Positions 9,162 through 16,680 of a stretch of DNA of 64,000 nucleotides are shown here, piece by piece. The position numbers and the translations under genes were made by a program. Position 1 is the first letter of the stretch. The number at the start of each line of letters is the position of its first letter. Location of the stretch: contig NZ_CP011542.1 of the NCBI RefSeq assembly GCF_001020985.1, positions 1,860,001 through 1,924,000 on the forward strand, read 5' to 3'. This DNA is from Corynebacterium mustelae. Lineage in GTDB: Bacteria > Actinomycetota > Actinomycetes > Mycobacteriales > Mycobacteriaceae. The notes below the pieces were generated by a model. It was not told the DNA's origin and ran no database searches. It was given only the letters and a program-made list of their open reading frames with translations.

Positions 9162-9193
9162 ATCTATCGATTCTTCGGTCTGAACCGGGTACG

Positions 9194-10429
9194 ATGGCGA
9201 TGACAGTTAAGCCATCAACACACCACCGGCCAGGAAAAGCGACAATAACTATGAATGCAGCACGGAAGAATCCATCAACACGCCGCAATGCTGAGAAGCC
9301 CCAAGCGCGCAATCAATTCCGCCCCAGTTTCGGGATGTCGCCGCTGTACCTAGCAGGTCGCGACAACTGGATTCGCTCTTTTCAACTCAGCTTGTTTGAA
9401 CCAGGCAACCCGATCCGTGTATCACTCGTATCCGGCCCGCGTGGTATCGGTAAAACTGTTTTGCTTAATGAATTTGAAGACATAGCAACGCAATACGGCT
9501 GGATCGTGTTACGGGCAGACCCTCGCCCCACCATGATTACCCACCTGATGGAGACCGTCATTCCCGCCGCCGTCACTGCACTTCAAGACCCCGGCGATGG
9601 AAAGACCAAACGAAGTGACGGCACAAAACGCACCATCAGTGGCATCTCCATAGCCGGTGTCGGCGGAATAGACTTCGATATTTCTACCGCAGCGGCTCCG
9701 GTTCCCACGCTCAATACGATGCTGCGTGCACTATTGTCTACTGTCGAAGGAGTCTTTATCACCATCGACGAGGTGCAATCCGTGCCAACCGAACAAATGC
9801 GAGAATTGGCTACTACCATTCAGGATTTACGACGCGACGATCTTAATATCGCATTCGCCGGGGCTGGGCTCGCCGCAGGAATCAATGATTTACTCACCCA
9901 CGAAGGCATGACCTTTCTTCGGCGCGCCGAATACATCGAATTAGGAATGGTCGATGCCAAATCCGCAGCCGCAACGTTGGAAGAAACCATGGCGGAAGGA
10001 CAAAAACAGTTCGATCCCGACGCGCTGTCACTGGCTACGGAGATCACCAGGGGATATCCCTACCTGATTCAAACTGTCGGTTCCCTCTCGTGGGCACAAG
10101 CAGAAATTGACCACAAAGACACGGTCGATGTCGACACCATCGAAACCATCACAGCGGACGTCATCTACCGTATGGGGCAACAAGTCCATCGCCCAGCGTT
10201 TCTTGGACTAAGCGAACGCGAGCAGGAGTTCCTGCACCACATGGCTATGTTAGGTCCGGAACCTGCCAGCACCGCGGAGATAGCCAATCGGATGGGATTA
10301 AAGGCAAATGTTGCCTCGCAGGTGCGCGCCAAGCTGATCAGCCGCGAATTAATATACCCACCGGTTCGTGGCAAAGTAGATTTCACGCTGCCTTATGCGC
10401 GGGAGTTTGTGCTTTCACATGGCAGCTAG
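9194..10429 (+). CDS. AAA-type ATPase with C-terminal winged helix
   Basis: P-loop ATPase of up to 411 residues. Walker A is GPRGIGKTVLL (about residues 81-91). Walker B is GVFITIDEVQSV (about 189-200), and a sensor-like FAGAGLAAGI follows (about 225). The C-terminus (about 350-405) reads as a winged helix: TAEIANRMGLKANVASQVRAKLISR, ending in a YPPVRGKVDFTLPYAREF wing. The layout matches the AAA_16/STAND-type ATP-binding proteins of actinobacteria. Starts at 9194, 9200 or 9251 are possible; the basic N-terminus after 9251 is probably the real protein tail. The neighbour upstream is the HEPN-CBS protein, the one downstream is the convergent hisS. Function is unknown; regulated DNA or RNA binding is the likely theme. 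Confidence 0.7.
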   Translation: MAMTVKPSTHHRPGKATITMNAARKNPSTRRNAEKPQARNQFRPSFGMSPLYLAGRDNWIRSFQLSLFEPGNPIRVSLVSGPRGIGKTVLLNEFEDIATQYGWIVLRADPRPTMITHLMETVIPAAVTALQDPGDGKTKRSDGTKRTISGISIAGVGGIDFDISTAAAPVPTLNTMLRALLSTVEGVFITIDEVQSVPTEQMRELATTIQDLRRDDLNIAFAGAGLAAGINDLLTHEGMTFLRRAEYIELGMVDAKSAAATLEETMAEGQKQFDPDALSLATEITRGYPYLIQTVGSLSWAQAEIDHKDTVDVDTIETITADVIYRMGQQVHRPAFLGLSEREQEFLHHMAMLGPEPASTAEIANRMGLKANVASQVRAKLISRELIYPPVRGKVDFTLPYAREFVLSHGS

Positions 10430-10513
10430 ACCCAGCACCAAGCCGTTGAAAAACCAAAAAGTGCGATGCAAGCAAAACCCACTGCGACGCACTCTGTTAG
10501 TCGGATTCGGTAA

Positions 10514-11797
10514 CTAGGCCTCGTTGTCGATCAAGGCGGAAATGGTCTCCACCGCGCTTTCCAGCGCAATGGTTTCTTGCTCGTGATCGCGCAAATTCTT
10601 CACCGCAACCGTCCCGGTTTCCAGTTCGCTTTCGCCAAGAACTAAAGCGAACTTCGCGCCCGCCCGGTCAGCACCCTTCATAGCACCCTTCAATCCCCGA
10701 TCGCCGTAACTCATGTCTGCACGGATACCAGCGGCACGTAGGGCGTCGACAAGCAAAACCATGCGTTTCTTAGCCACACTACCCAAGGCAACACCGAACA
10801 CGTCGACCCGGCTACCATCAGAAACTGATTTCTGCTCTGCTTGCAAGGCCAGTAATGCACGGTCGACCCCCAATCCAAAACCGATACCGGAAAGCTCTTG
10901 TCCGCCTAGCTGAGCCATCAACCCATCATAGCGACCACCGCCACCGATACCAGATTGTGCCCCAAGACCATCGTGGACAAATTCGAAGCAGGTTTTGGTG
11001 TAATAGTCCAAGCCTCGAACCATGCGTGGATTGATCTGGTATCTCACCCCCAAATCCTCTAGCAAGCCGGTGACGGTTTCAAAGTGAGAGCGGCTTTCAT
11101 CCGAAAGATAGTCCAGCATAAGTGGAGCTTCTGCGGTCATTTCTTTGACCTCCGGGCGCTTATCATCAAGCACCCGCAGTGGATTTATCTCCGCGCGACG
11201 TCGGGTTTCGTCATCTAGCGGCAATGTAAACAGAAATTCCTGCAACTTCTCCCGATACGCTGGTCGGCAGCTGCTATCACCCAGCGATGTCAGCTCCAAG
11301 CGGTAGCCAGAAAGCCCGATGCTTCTAAAACAACGGTCAGCCAAGGCGATAACCTCAGCATCTAGCGCGGGATCGTCAACCCCGATGGCTTCCACACCCA
11401 CCTGTTGCAGTTGTCGGTAACGTCCGGCTTGCGGACGTTCATAGCGGAAAAACGGCCCGTAGTAGCTTAACTTCACGGGCAACTGACCCCGGTCCAAGTT
11501 GTGTTCAATGACCACGCGCATTACCCCAGCTGTGCCCTCGGGGCGAAGCGTAACCATGCGGTCGCCTCGATCCGCAAACGTATACATTTCCTTCGACACA
11601 ACGTCCGTAGATTCACCAACGCCTCGGGCAAACAACGCCGTTTCTTCAAAAATGGGAAGCTCAATATGATCGTATCCCGCAAGCCTAACCTGGTGCGCAA
11701 ACGTATCCCGGATGGTGATAAATTCGGCAGATACTGGCGGAATATAGTCCGGCACACCTTTTGGTGCCGCAATTTTAGAAAGCTTCTTGTCAGTCAC
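10514..11797 (-). CDS. hisS: Histidyl-tRNA synthetase
   Basis: Class II synthetase of 427 residues that charges tRNA-His. Motif 1 and the ATP site are seen in KGVPDYIPP (about 14-22) and [12 protein letters not shown] (about 88-99). Motif 2 includes [21 protein letters not shown] (split by a loop), the HisA motif is [15 protein letters not shown] (about 258-272), and motif 3 is [13 protein letters not shown] (about 301-313). A C-terminal anticodon-binding domain (VDVFGVALG to the end) follows. Length is normal. It lies 46 bases downstream of the metallo-hydrolase gene on the same strand, an arrangement conserved in actinobacteria, so they are probably co-transcribed. Confidence 0.97.
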   Translation of the reverse strand: MTDKKLSKIAAPKGVPDYIPPVSAEFITIRDTFAHQVRLAGYDHIELPIFEETALFARGVGESTDVVSKEMYTFADRGDRMVTLRPEGTAGVMRVVIEHNLDRGQLPVKLSYYGPFFRYERPQAGRYRQLQQVGVEAIGVDDPALDAEVIALADRCFRSIGLSGYRLELTSLGDSSCRPAYREKLQEFLFTLPLDDETRRRAEINPLRVLDDKRPEVKEMTAEAPLMLDYLSDESRSHFETVTGLLEDLGVRYQINPRMVRGLDYYTKTCFEFVHDGLGAQSGIGGGGRYDGLMAQLGGQELSGIGFGLGVDRALLALQAEQKSVSDGSRVDVFGVALGSVAKKRMVLLVDALRAAGIRADMSYGDRGLKGAMKGADRAGAKFALVLGESELETGTVAVKNLRDHEQETIALESAVETISALIDNEA

Positions 11798-11843
11798 GTT
11801 CTATTACCTTAGTAGGCAACGGTACGGTATTACCAGTACCGTT

Positions 11844-12482
11844 TTAGGCAAAGTCAACCAAAAATGGATTGCCACGTTTTTCCGCCCGAACTGTTGTCAC
11901 CGAACCGTGCCCCGGTAGCACCTGAAGGTCGTCCGATAGTCCCATAACCTGTTTATGCAACGACTCCATCATGTCGGAATGCGAAGAATGCGGCAGATCA
12001 GTGCGCCCAATTGATCCTTGAAATAGCACATCGCCACTAAAAACGACTTCCTCCCCCACTATCATCACGCAGCCTGGCGAATGCCCCGGCGCATGTTTTA
12101 CGACAAATTTTTCACCGCCAATATCAATCCGATCTTCATCGTCAAAAAACCGGAGATCCTTGATAGGGGTCATGTTTTCCGCATCAAATAAAATCTGGGA
12201 TTCGCGGGATACTCCCTCCCCTCGTTCTAGCATAAACGCATCCGCCTGATGGATATACACTGGCACCCCGTAGCGCGCGGCAAGAGTGCCAGCATCGCGA
12301 GTGTGATCTATATGCCCGTGGGTTAGAACAATCCGCTCCAGCTCGATCCCATTTTTCGTAAAGTATTCAATCAGCTGCTTAGCAGCGTGCATACCTGGAT
12401 CAATGACTGTTGCTTTTGCGTTGTCAACAGCAACAAAACAATTCGTTTGATAAGGTCCTGCGGGAAAACCGAAAATCTCCAT
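11844..12482 (-). CDS. Metallo-beta-lactamase-fold hydrolase, glyoxalase II-like
   Basis: Binuclear metal hydrolase of 212 residues. Metal ligands are visible in LTHGHIDHTRDAGTL (HxHxDH, about residues 54-68), in KHAPGHSPGCVMIVG (about 108-122), in the aspartate of VVFSGDVLFQGSIGRTDL, and in VLPGHGSVTT near the C-terminus. This is the small YcbL/glyoxalase II-like class whose natural thioester substrate is generally unproven. It sits directly upstream of hisS, as in mycobacteria. Length and motifs are normal. Confidence 0.88.
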   Translation of the reverse strand: MEIFGFPAGPYQTNCFVAVDNAKATVIDPGMHAAKQLIEYFTKNGIELERIVLTHGHIDHTRDAGTLAARYGVPVYIHQADAFMLERGEGVSRESQILFDAENMTPIKDLRFFDDEDRIDIGGEKFVVKHAPGHSPGCVMIVGEEVVFSGDVLFQGSIGRTDLPHSSHSDMMESLHKQVMGLSDDLQVLPGHGSVTTVRAEKRGNPFLVDFA

Positions 12483-12509
12483 GCGTTTTACCCTACCGCA
12501 GGCACAGAA

Positions 12510-12540
12510 AACCCAGCCGAAGCTGTAACTCGACTGGGTG
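12510..12540 (-). terminator. Terminator after tpx
   Basis: On the minus strand a 10-pair stem (one G-U) with arms near 12530-12539 and 12510-12519 is followed by TTTTCT. It lies just beyond the tpx stop and before the metallo-hydrolase gene. Confidence 0.6.
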
Positions 12541-12552
12541 TACGGAGAAAAA

Positions 12553-13050
12553 CTAGTTCAAAGCTGCAATGGCGGCATCGTAATCTGGCTCATGACCAAT
12601 CTCATCAACCAGTTGGGAATGCAGTACAGTACCGTCTTCGTCGACAACAATAACCGCACGGGCCAGCAATCCAGCCAATGGGGATTCCATCAAAGTGACA
12701 CCAAAATCAGATCCGAAGCTGGAGCGGAAAGAAGAAGCCGCCGTAACATTTTCAATTCCCTCGGCGCCGCAGAACCGATCCAAAGCAAACGGCAAGTCTG
12801 CGGAAATACAGAGCACGTTGGCATTCTCCAGCCGCGAGACCTCCTCGTTGAATCGACGAACCGATTGGGCGCAAACACCAGTGTCGATTGAGGGGAAGAT
12901 GTTTAAAACGACGCGTTTTCCCGGAAACGAACCTTCGGTGATATCAGCCAGGTTCGTACCAACTACTGTAAAAGCTGGGATTTTACTTCCTACTGGTGGC
13001 AAGTCTCCAGCAGTGTTTACTGGGGTGCCTTTGAAATGAGTTTTAGCCAT
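12553..13050 (-). CDS. tpx: Thiol peroxidase (atypical 2-Cys peroxiredoxin)
   Basis: Thioredoxin-dependent peroxidase of about 165 residues that reduces hydrogen peroxide and alkyl hydroperoxides. The peroxidatic cysteine lies in [18 protein letters not shown] (about residue 60) and the resolving cysteine in [17 protein letters not shown] (about 80-94). Together with [14 protein letters not shown] at the N-terminus these identify Tpx. The ATG at 13050 is chosen because AAGG lies 7 bases upstream, whereas the ATG two codons earlier is too close to it. It is divergent from the VOC protein gene, across about 220 bases that contain several CTTAAG-type short repeats. Confidence 0.93.
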   Translation of the reverse strand: MAKTHFKGTPVNTAGDLPPVGSKIPAFTVVGTNLADITEGSFPGKRVVLNIFPSIDTGVCAQSVRRFNEEVSRLENANVLCISADLPFALDRFCGAEGIENVTAASSFRSSFGSDFGVTLMESPLAGLLARAVIVVDEDGTVLHSQLVDEIGHEPDYDAAIAALN

Positions 13051-13274
13051 GCCCATACCTTAAGTACTTTTTCCTACACTCGCCACAATTACATGTTGAG
13101 CCAGCTCGCATATAAATGAAAACACACCGTTGACCACGCTTTTCATCAATTATCACCGAATTTTGTGCCTTAAGCTACTTTACTTAAGTGTGAGCGTCAC
13201 TAGTCTTGAAAGAAAGCCATAGAACGTACAGTACGACACGGCCCAAGCGCCTTCAACGTTAACGGAGGTTTTCA

Positions 13275-13691
13275 GTGAAACCCGATCTAAGCCCGTATCT
13301 AGCATTTGATGGCTGCGCACGAGACGCCCTCGAATTTTACGCAACAGTACTCGGTGGTAAACCCGTGATTGAGACATACGCTGACTTCCGGCCGGATGTT
13401 GCCGCAGAAAACCAGGACCTAGTTTTATACGGAGTTCTGCGCAGTCCGCACGGGTTCATCATTCGTGCAACCGACGTTCTCTCTAACGAAGAACTACGAA
13501 TTGGAAACAACCACTACCTCTGCCTCAATGGCGATGATCAAGATTTATTGCAACCGTGTTGGAACCTTTTAGCCGAGTCCGCTTCTGCCATTACGGTTCC
13601 GTTGGAACAGGCACCATGGGGAGATCTCTACGGTCAATTAGTCGATCAATTCGGAATTATTTGGCAAATAAATATCGGAGATTCCCCTTAA
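13275..13691 (+). CDS. VOC-superfamily protein, PhnB/glyoxalase-like
   Basis: Small beta-alpha-beta protein of 138 residues. YLAFDGCARDALEFYATVLGGKPVIETYADF at the N-terminus is typical of the PhnB-like 3-demethylubiquinone-methyltransferase/glyoxalase group. The C-terminal half ends in PWGDLYGQLVDQFGIIWQINI, the usual second-half signature. Such proteins bind a metal or a small ligand and often act in resistance or detoxification; the substrate here is unknown. The start is GTG at 13275, with GGAGG six bases upstream. Confidence 0.82.
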   Translation: MKPDLSPYLAFDGCARDALEFYATVLGGKPVIETYADFRPDVAAENQDLVLYGVLRSPHGFIIRATDVLSNEELRIGNNHYLCLNGDDQDLLQPCWNLLAESASAITVPLEQAPWGDLYGQLVDQFGIIWQINIGDSP

Positions 13692-13937
13692 GTATTTTTC
13701 GACACTCCGCGATTTCCAGACGGTTGCAGCGTTAGATTCACACCTTAGCTTTTCGACGCCCAGACGCTCGCGTACATTACACACCTTTGATTGGCTAAAG
13801 TTTCCTCATTTATGCAGACTTTCGGCGAGCATTGTCTATTTAGTTTTTCTAAAGGTTAGAATGGTCGCTGGTTCTCGTTCCGCGCATTCGCAGAACAATA
13901 TTTTCATCAAACACGCATTAAAAGTGAGGAACTAAGG

Positions 13938-14798
13938 TTGAGCGACAACAAGCAACGCCGTCAAGAGGCGATGAAAAACCTGGAAAAGGAAATCAACAGC
14001 CGCGACCGTTCTGAGAAGATGAAACCGCTGGGTGTCGTCGTTTCGGCTGCATTAGCCATCGTGTTGATCGTTGTCGGCATCGTTTTCGCTACGAAGTACA
14101 CCGGAAGCGAAGAGTCTATCGAAGCTTCCGGTGCACCAACACCATCAGAGCTAATGCCCGAACAGAACCTCTCTCCAATCAGCCTTGCCCGCAAGAATCC
14201 ACTTCCGGAAACCGTGACCTGCGCATACAACGAGGATGGTTCTGAAGCAGCAAAGAAAGTTTCTCTTCCCGCTACAGACAACGTGCCTACTTCCGGCACA
14301 GCCAACGTAGCATTGCAGACCAACAAGGGCACCATTGATTTGGAACTGGATCGCGCAGTTTCACCGTGCACGGTGAATGCAATCACTCACTTGGCTGCCG
14401 AAGGCTACTATAACGACACTGTTTGCCACCGGTTAACCACCTCCGGGATTAAGGTGCTCCAGTGTGGCGATCCATCGGGATCTGGTGCAGGCGGACCGGG
14501 TTTCCAGTTCGCCAATGAGTTCCCTACCGATGAGGCAACCGACGAAGAAAAAAGCGCCCCTAAGATCTATCCACGTGGCACCATCGCGATGGCTAACGCA
14601 GGTGTTGATACCAACGGTTCGCAGTTCTTCTTGAACTACGGTGATTCACCACTGGCGCCGAACTACACGTACTTCGGTAAAATTTCCGAATCTGGTCTTA
14701 AGGTTCTTGACGAAATCGCCGCAAGCGGCACCAAGGACGGCAAGGAAGATGGCGCCCCAGCCGAAGAAATTAAGATCGAATCTGCTTCTGTGAGTTAA
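13938..14798 (+). CDS. Membrane-anchored cyclophilin-type peptidyl-prolyl isomerase
   Basis: Folding catalyst of 286 residues. A charged cytoplasmic tail (residues 1-31) is followed by one transmembrane helix (about 33-54, GVVVSAALAIVLIVVGIVF), a linker rich in Ser, Pro and Glu, and then a cyclophilin domain from about residue 115. Landmarks are AVSPCTVNAITHLAAEGYYNDTVCHRL, CGDPSGSGAGGPGFQFANE and MANAGVDTNGSQFFLNYGDS. The domain faces outside and probably serves secreted or mycomembrane proteins. The VCHRLTTSGIKVLQCGD stretch has two cysteines that could form a disulfide. The start is TTG at 13938, with GAGGAA and AAGG upstream. The gene matches the PpiB position in the actinobacterial hisS-rel order. 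Confidence 0.9.
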   Translation: MSDNKQRRQEAMKNLEKEINSRDRSEKMKPLGVVVSAALAIVLIVVGIVFATKYTGSEESIEASGAPTPSELMPEQNLSPISLARKNPLPETVTCAYNEDGSEAAKKVSLPATDNVPTSGTANVALQTNKGTIDLELDRAVSPCTVNAITHLAAEGYYNDTVCHRLTTSGIKVLQCGDPSGSGAGGPGFQFANEFPTDEATDEEKSAPKIYPRGTIAMANAGVDTNGSQFFLNYGDSPLAPNYTYFGKISESGLKVLDEIAASGTKDGKEDGAPAEEIKIESASVS

Positions 14799-14813
14799 AA
14801 ATCACAGTTAGAA

Positions 14814-14860
14814 AAACTGCCACGGTTGACCGCACAAGCTTCCGTGGCAGTTTCTTTTAA
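14814..14860 (+). terminator. Terminator after the cyclophilin gene
   Basis: Perfect 12-pair stem, arms 14814-14825 and 14842-14853, followed by CTTTTA. It is the end of the cyclophilin transcript. Confidence 0.8.
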
Positions 14861-14993
14861 CGCTTCTTCTTGGCAATTCATGCAGCCTAACGCAGTATTT
14901 TACCGCTTTCAACCCCACCCAATAAGGGGTAAACACTCACTTTTTACTCATCGTTTCAAGCTTTTTCTTCAGATATATTTATATTTTTGTTAA

Positions 14994-15152
14994 CTCGATG
15001 TAACATTTACGCCATCAACTCAGTTGATAACCAATGAAGCCTCCAAGCTTCTTGCCAGCAACGGCAATAAAGCCTATCTTGTTGGTAGCGATCCGAAGGC
15101 CTCAGCCTATTTGCCGACTGCGGTTTGGATCGACAAAACTTGGATTCCTTGA
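14994..15152 (+). pseudogene. Coding-looking C-terminal protein fragment, gene remnant
   Basis: Between the cyclophilin terminator and the first small secreted protein one frame is open from 14994 to a TGA at 15150-15152. It reads as convincing protein from about 15030: NEASKLLASNGNKAYLVG, then SDPKASAYLPTAVWIDKTWI and P. Composition and the clean hydrophilic/hydrophobic pattern look like the C-terminus of a real protein. There is no ATG or GTG and no ribosome site; a TTG at 15024 would give 42 residues. I read it as the leftover 3' end of a lost gene, or less likely a tiny expressed protein. I do not recognise the family. Confidence 0.4.
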
Positions 15153-15200
15153 TTTAAGGTTTTCCGACGATCTACACCCACATTTCGAAAGAAGACAAGT

Positions 15201-15476
15201 ATGAAGCGCATTCTCCGCAATTCTCTTGTGGCAACCGTTGCTGCGGTTACCATTGCTACCGCAACCCCAGCCATGGCCCAGGAAGAAACCACCGAGGGTG
15301 GCACCTCGTTTGGTGACGTTCTCGTCGGCATGTCATCGCTTTCTACCGATGACAACGGCATCATCAGTGCCACCAAAATGAAGGAATGGATCAACCTTGT
15401 TGACACCATCATCAGGACCATAACCAATGCCTTCACCTTGGCAGGCAATACCTTCAACCAGTTCAACAACAAATAG
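15201..15476 (+). CDS. Small secreted protein 1 of a tandem set of three
   Basis: Exported protein of 91 residues. A Sec signal peptide (MKRILRNSLVATVAAV..., cleavage expected after PAMA-Q, about residue 26) is followed by a short acidic linker (EETTEGGTSFGD). The C-terminal half contains NGIISATKMKEWINLVDTI and ends in TFNQFNNK, which would form an amphipathic helix. The shared plan with the next two genes (signal peptide ending in AQ, acidic Ser/Thr-rich linker, [KE]WI-x-[LI]-[VI] then T-rich hydrophobic helix ending in K) marks them as likely paralogues. The ATG is preceded by GAAAGAAG. No enzyme motif is present. A mycomembrane or peptide-like role is only a guess. Confidence 0.75.
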   Translation: MKRILRNSLVATVAAVTIATATPAMAQEETTEGGTSFGDVLVGMSSLSTDDNGIISATKMKEWINLVDTIIRTITNAFTLAGNTFNQFNNK

Positions 15477-15708
15477 GAAAGCCCTTTCACCCTTCACAGT
15501 TCACGTCACAATGCAGTGTAAGTTGGAAACCCCCAACACACTCAGCGGTTCGTGGATAACAAGACGAATCCGTCAGTCTCACGTGAAGAAGTTAGCGGAA
15601 GGAACCGAGTCACACAGGAAAATCCCATTGTTTTCCTTGCAAAACTCCAGCTCTTTCGTTATAGTAGTCCCAGGCTTGTTCCTAAAGATTCAAACATAAG
15701 GAAAATTC

Positions 15709-16080
15709 ATGAAGCTTTTCTCCCGCAAAGCAGTCCTGGCGGTTACCACCGCAGCAGCAGTTTCCGTTTCTGCATTCAGCCCAGCAATCGCACAAGAGGA
15801 CAAGGCGCAAAGCGGCACCAGCACTTCCTCCAGCTCTTCTTCCTCAGGCGAGTATGAGTCCTGCGAAAAGAAGCACAAGGGCGACAAAGAGAAAATCCGG
15901 GAATGCAACGAAAACCTGTCGATCGGCGACCAACTTCGTAAAGGCTCTCGCGACGACACCAGTGGCAACATTTCCGCAAAGAAGATCGGTGAGTGGATCG
16001 CTATCATCGGTACCATCATCACTGTTATGACCTCGGTTTTGACCTTCGTCTCCAAGGTTCCTAACTTGTTCAACAAGTAA
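15709..16080 (+). CDS. Small secreted protein 2 of a tandem set of three
   Basis: Exported protein of 123 residues. The signal peptide runs MKLFSRKAVLAVTTAAAV... with expected cleavage in SPAIA-Q (about residue 28). The mature part has a serine tract (SGTSTSSSSSSSGEYES), a small two-cysteine charged region (SCEKKHKGDKEKIRECNEN) that could form one disulfide, then DTSGNISAKKIGEWIAIIGT leading into a hydrophobic, Thr-rich end (ITVMTSVLTFVSKVPNLFNK). The C-terminal 45 residues align by eye with the preceding and following proteins. AAGGAAAATTC before the ATG gives a good ribosome site. Function unknown. Confidence 0.78.
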   Translation: MKLFSRKAVLAVTTAAAVSVSAFSPAIAQEDKAQSGTSTSSSSSSSGEYESCEKKHKGDKEKIRECNENLSIGDQLRKGSRDDTSGNISAKKIGEWIAIIGTIITVMTSVLTFVSKVPNLFNK

Positions 16081-16102
16081 CCTATTTCGCTTGTTCCCCT
16101 TC

Positions 16103-16130
16103 ATCGCCTCCCTTGCGGGAGGCGATTGTT
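16103..16130 (+). terminator. Hairpin after small secreted protein 2
   Basis: Perfect 10-pair GC-rich stem, arms 16103-16112 and 16117-16126, with a TTGC loop and then TGTTGT. It probably ends or weakens transcription between the second and third secreted-protein genes. Confidence 0.6.
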
Positions 16131-16191
16131 GTAGGTTTACATGCGGTTATATTTACATATCAACTCCTGCACTATAAGGACAACCCACCAA

Positions 16192-16626
16192 ATGAAGCTA
16201 AAGAAGAGCCTGATTGCGTTGACCGCCACAACCGCTGTCCTATTTAGCAGCGTCGTCGCTCCAGTACAAGCCCAGGAAATTGCTACCACGACTGAAACCA
16301 CCGCAGTTGAAACGTCCGCCGATGAGGTTGATTCGGTTGAAACCGTCTCCGACAAAACTCCAGCGGAATCCACCACTACAAGCGAAAAGCCTAGTGGGTC
16401 CAAGAAGGAAAGCTCAGGATCCTCCACTTCCAATGTGCTCGATACCATTCGGGGGATCTTCGGTTACAAGAAGTCAGATGAGGACGCCTCCGACTCAGAT
16501 AAGTCTGAGGATAAGCCAGAATCCCAAACAGACACCATCCTGTCGTGGATAAAGTTGGTATCCGTTGTGATTACCACGCTAACTGGTCTCGTCACCCTGA
16601 TCTCCAAATTCGGCGGATTAAAATAG
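16192..16626 (+). CDS. Small secreted protein 3 of a tandem set of three
   Basis: Exported protein of 144 residues. The signal peptide is MKLKKSLIALTATTAVLF..., with expected cleavage in APVQA-Q (about residue 27). A long acidic Thr/Ser/Glu linker follows (about 30-115, including EKPSGSKKESSGSSTSN and SDEDASDSDKSEDKPES). The C-terminal helix ILSWIKLVSVVITTLTGLVT ends in LISKFGGLK and matches the other two proteins. A middle patch, NVLDTIRGIFGYKK, adds a second amphipathic stretch. ATG 16192 is chosen because the signal peptide begins there and AAGGA lies about 12 bases upstream. The linker differs greatly between the copies while the ends are kept. Confidence 0.75.
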   Translation: MKLKKSLIALTATTAVLFSSVVAPVQAQEIATTTETTAVETSADEVDSVETVSDKTPAESTTTSEKPSGSKKESSGSSTSNVLDTIRGIFGYKKSDEDASDSDKSEDKPESQTDTILSWIKLVSVVITTLTGLVTLISKFGGLK

Positions 16627-16639
16627 CATAAAACCAATT

Positions 16640-16680
16640 AAAGCCGGGACTACAGTTGTTAGTCCCGGCTTTTTTATTTT
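16640..16680. terminator. Bidirectional terminator between secreted protein 3 and rel
   Basis: Perfect 12-pair stem, arms 16640-16651 and 16661-16672, loop of 9, with a T-rich run on the plus side. It separates two convergent genes and directly abuts the rel stop codon. Confidence 0.82.
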
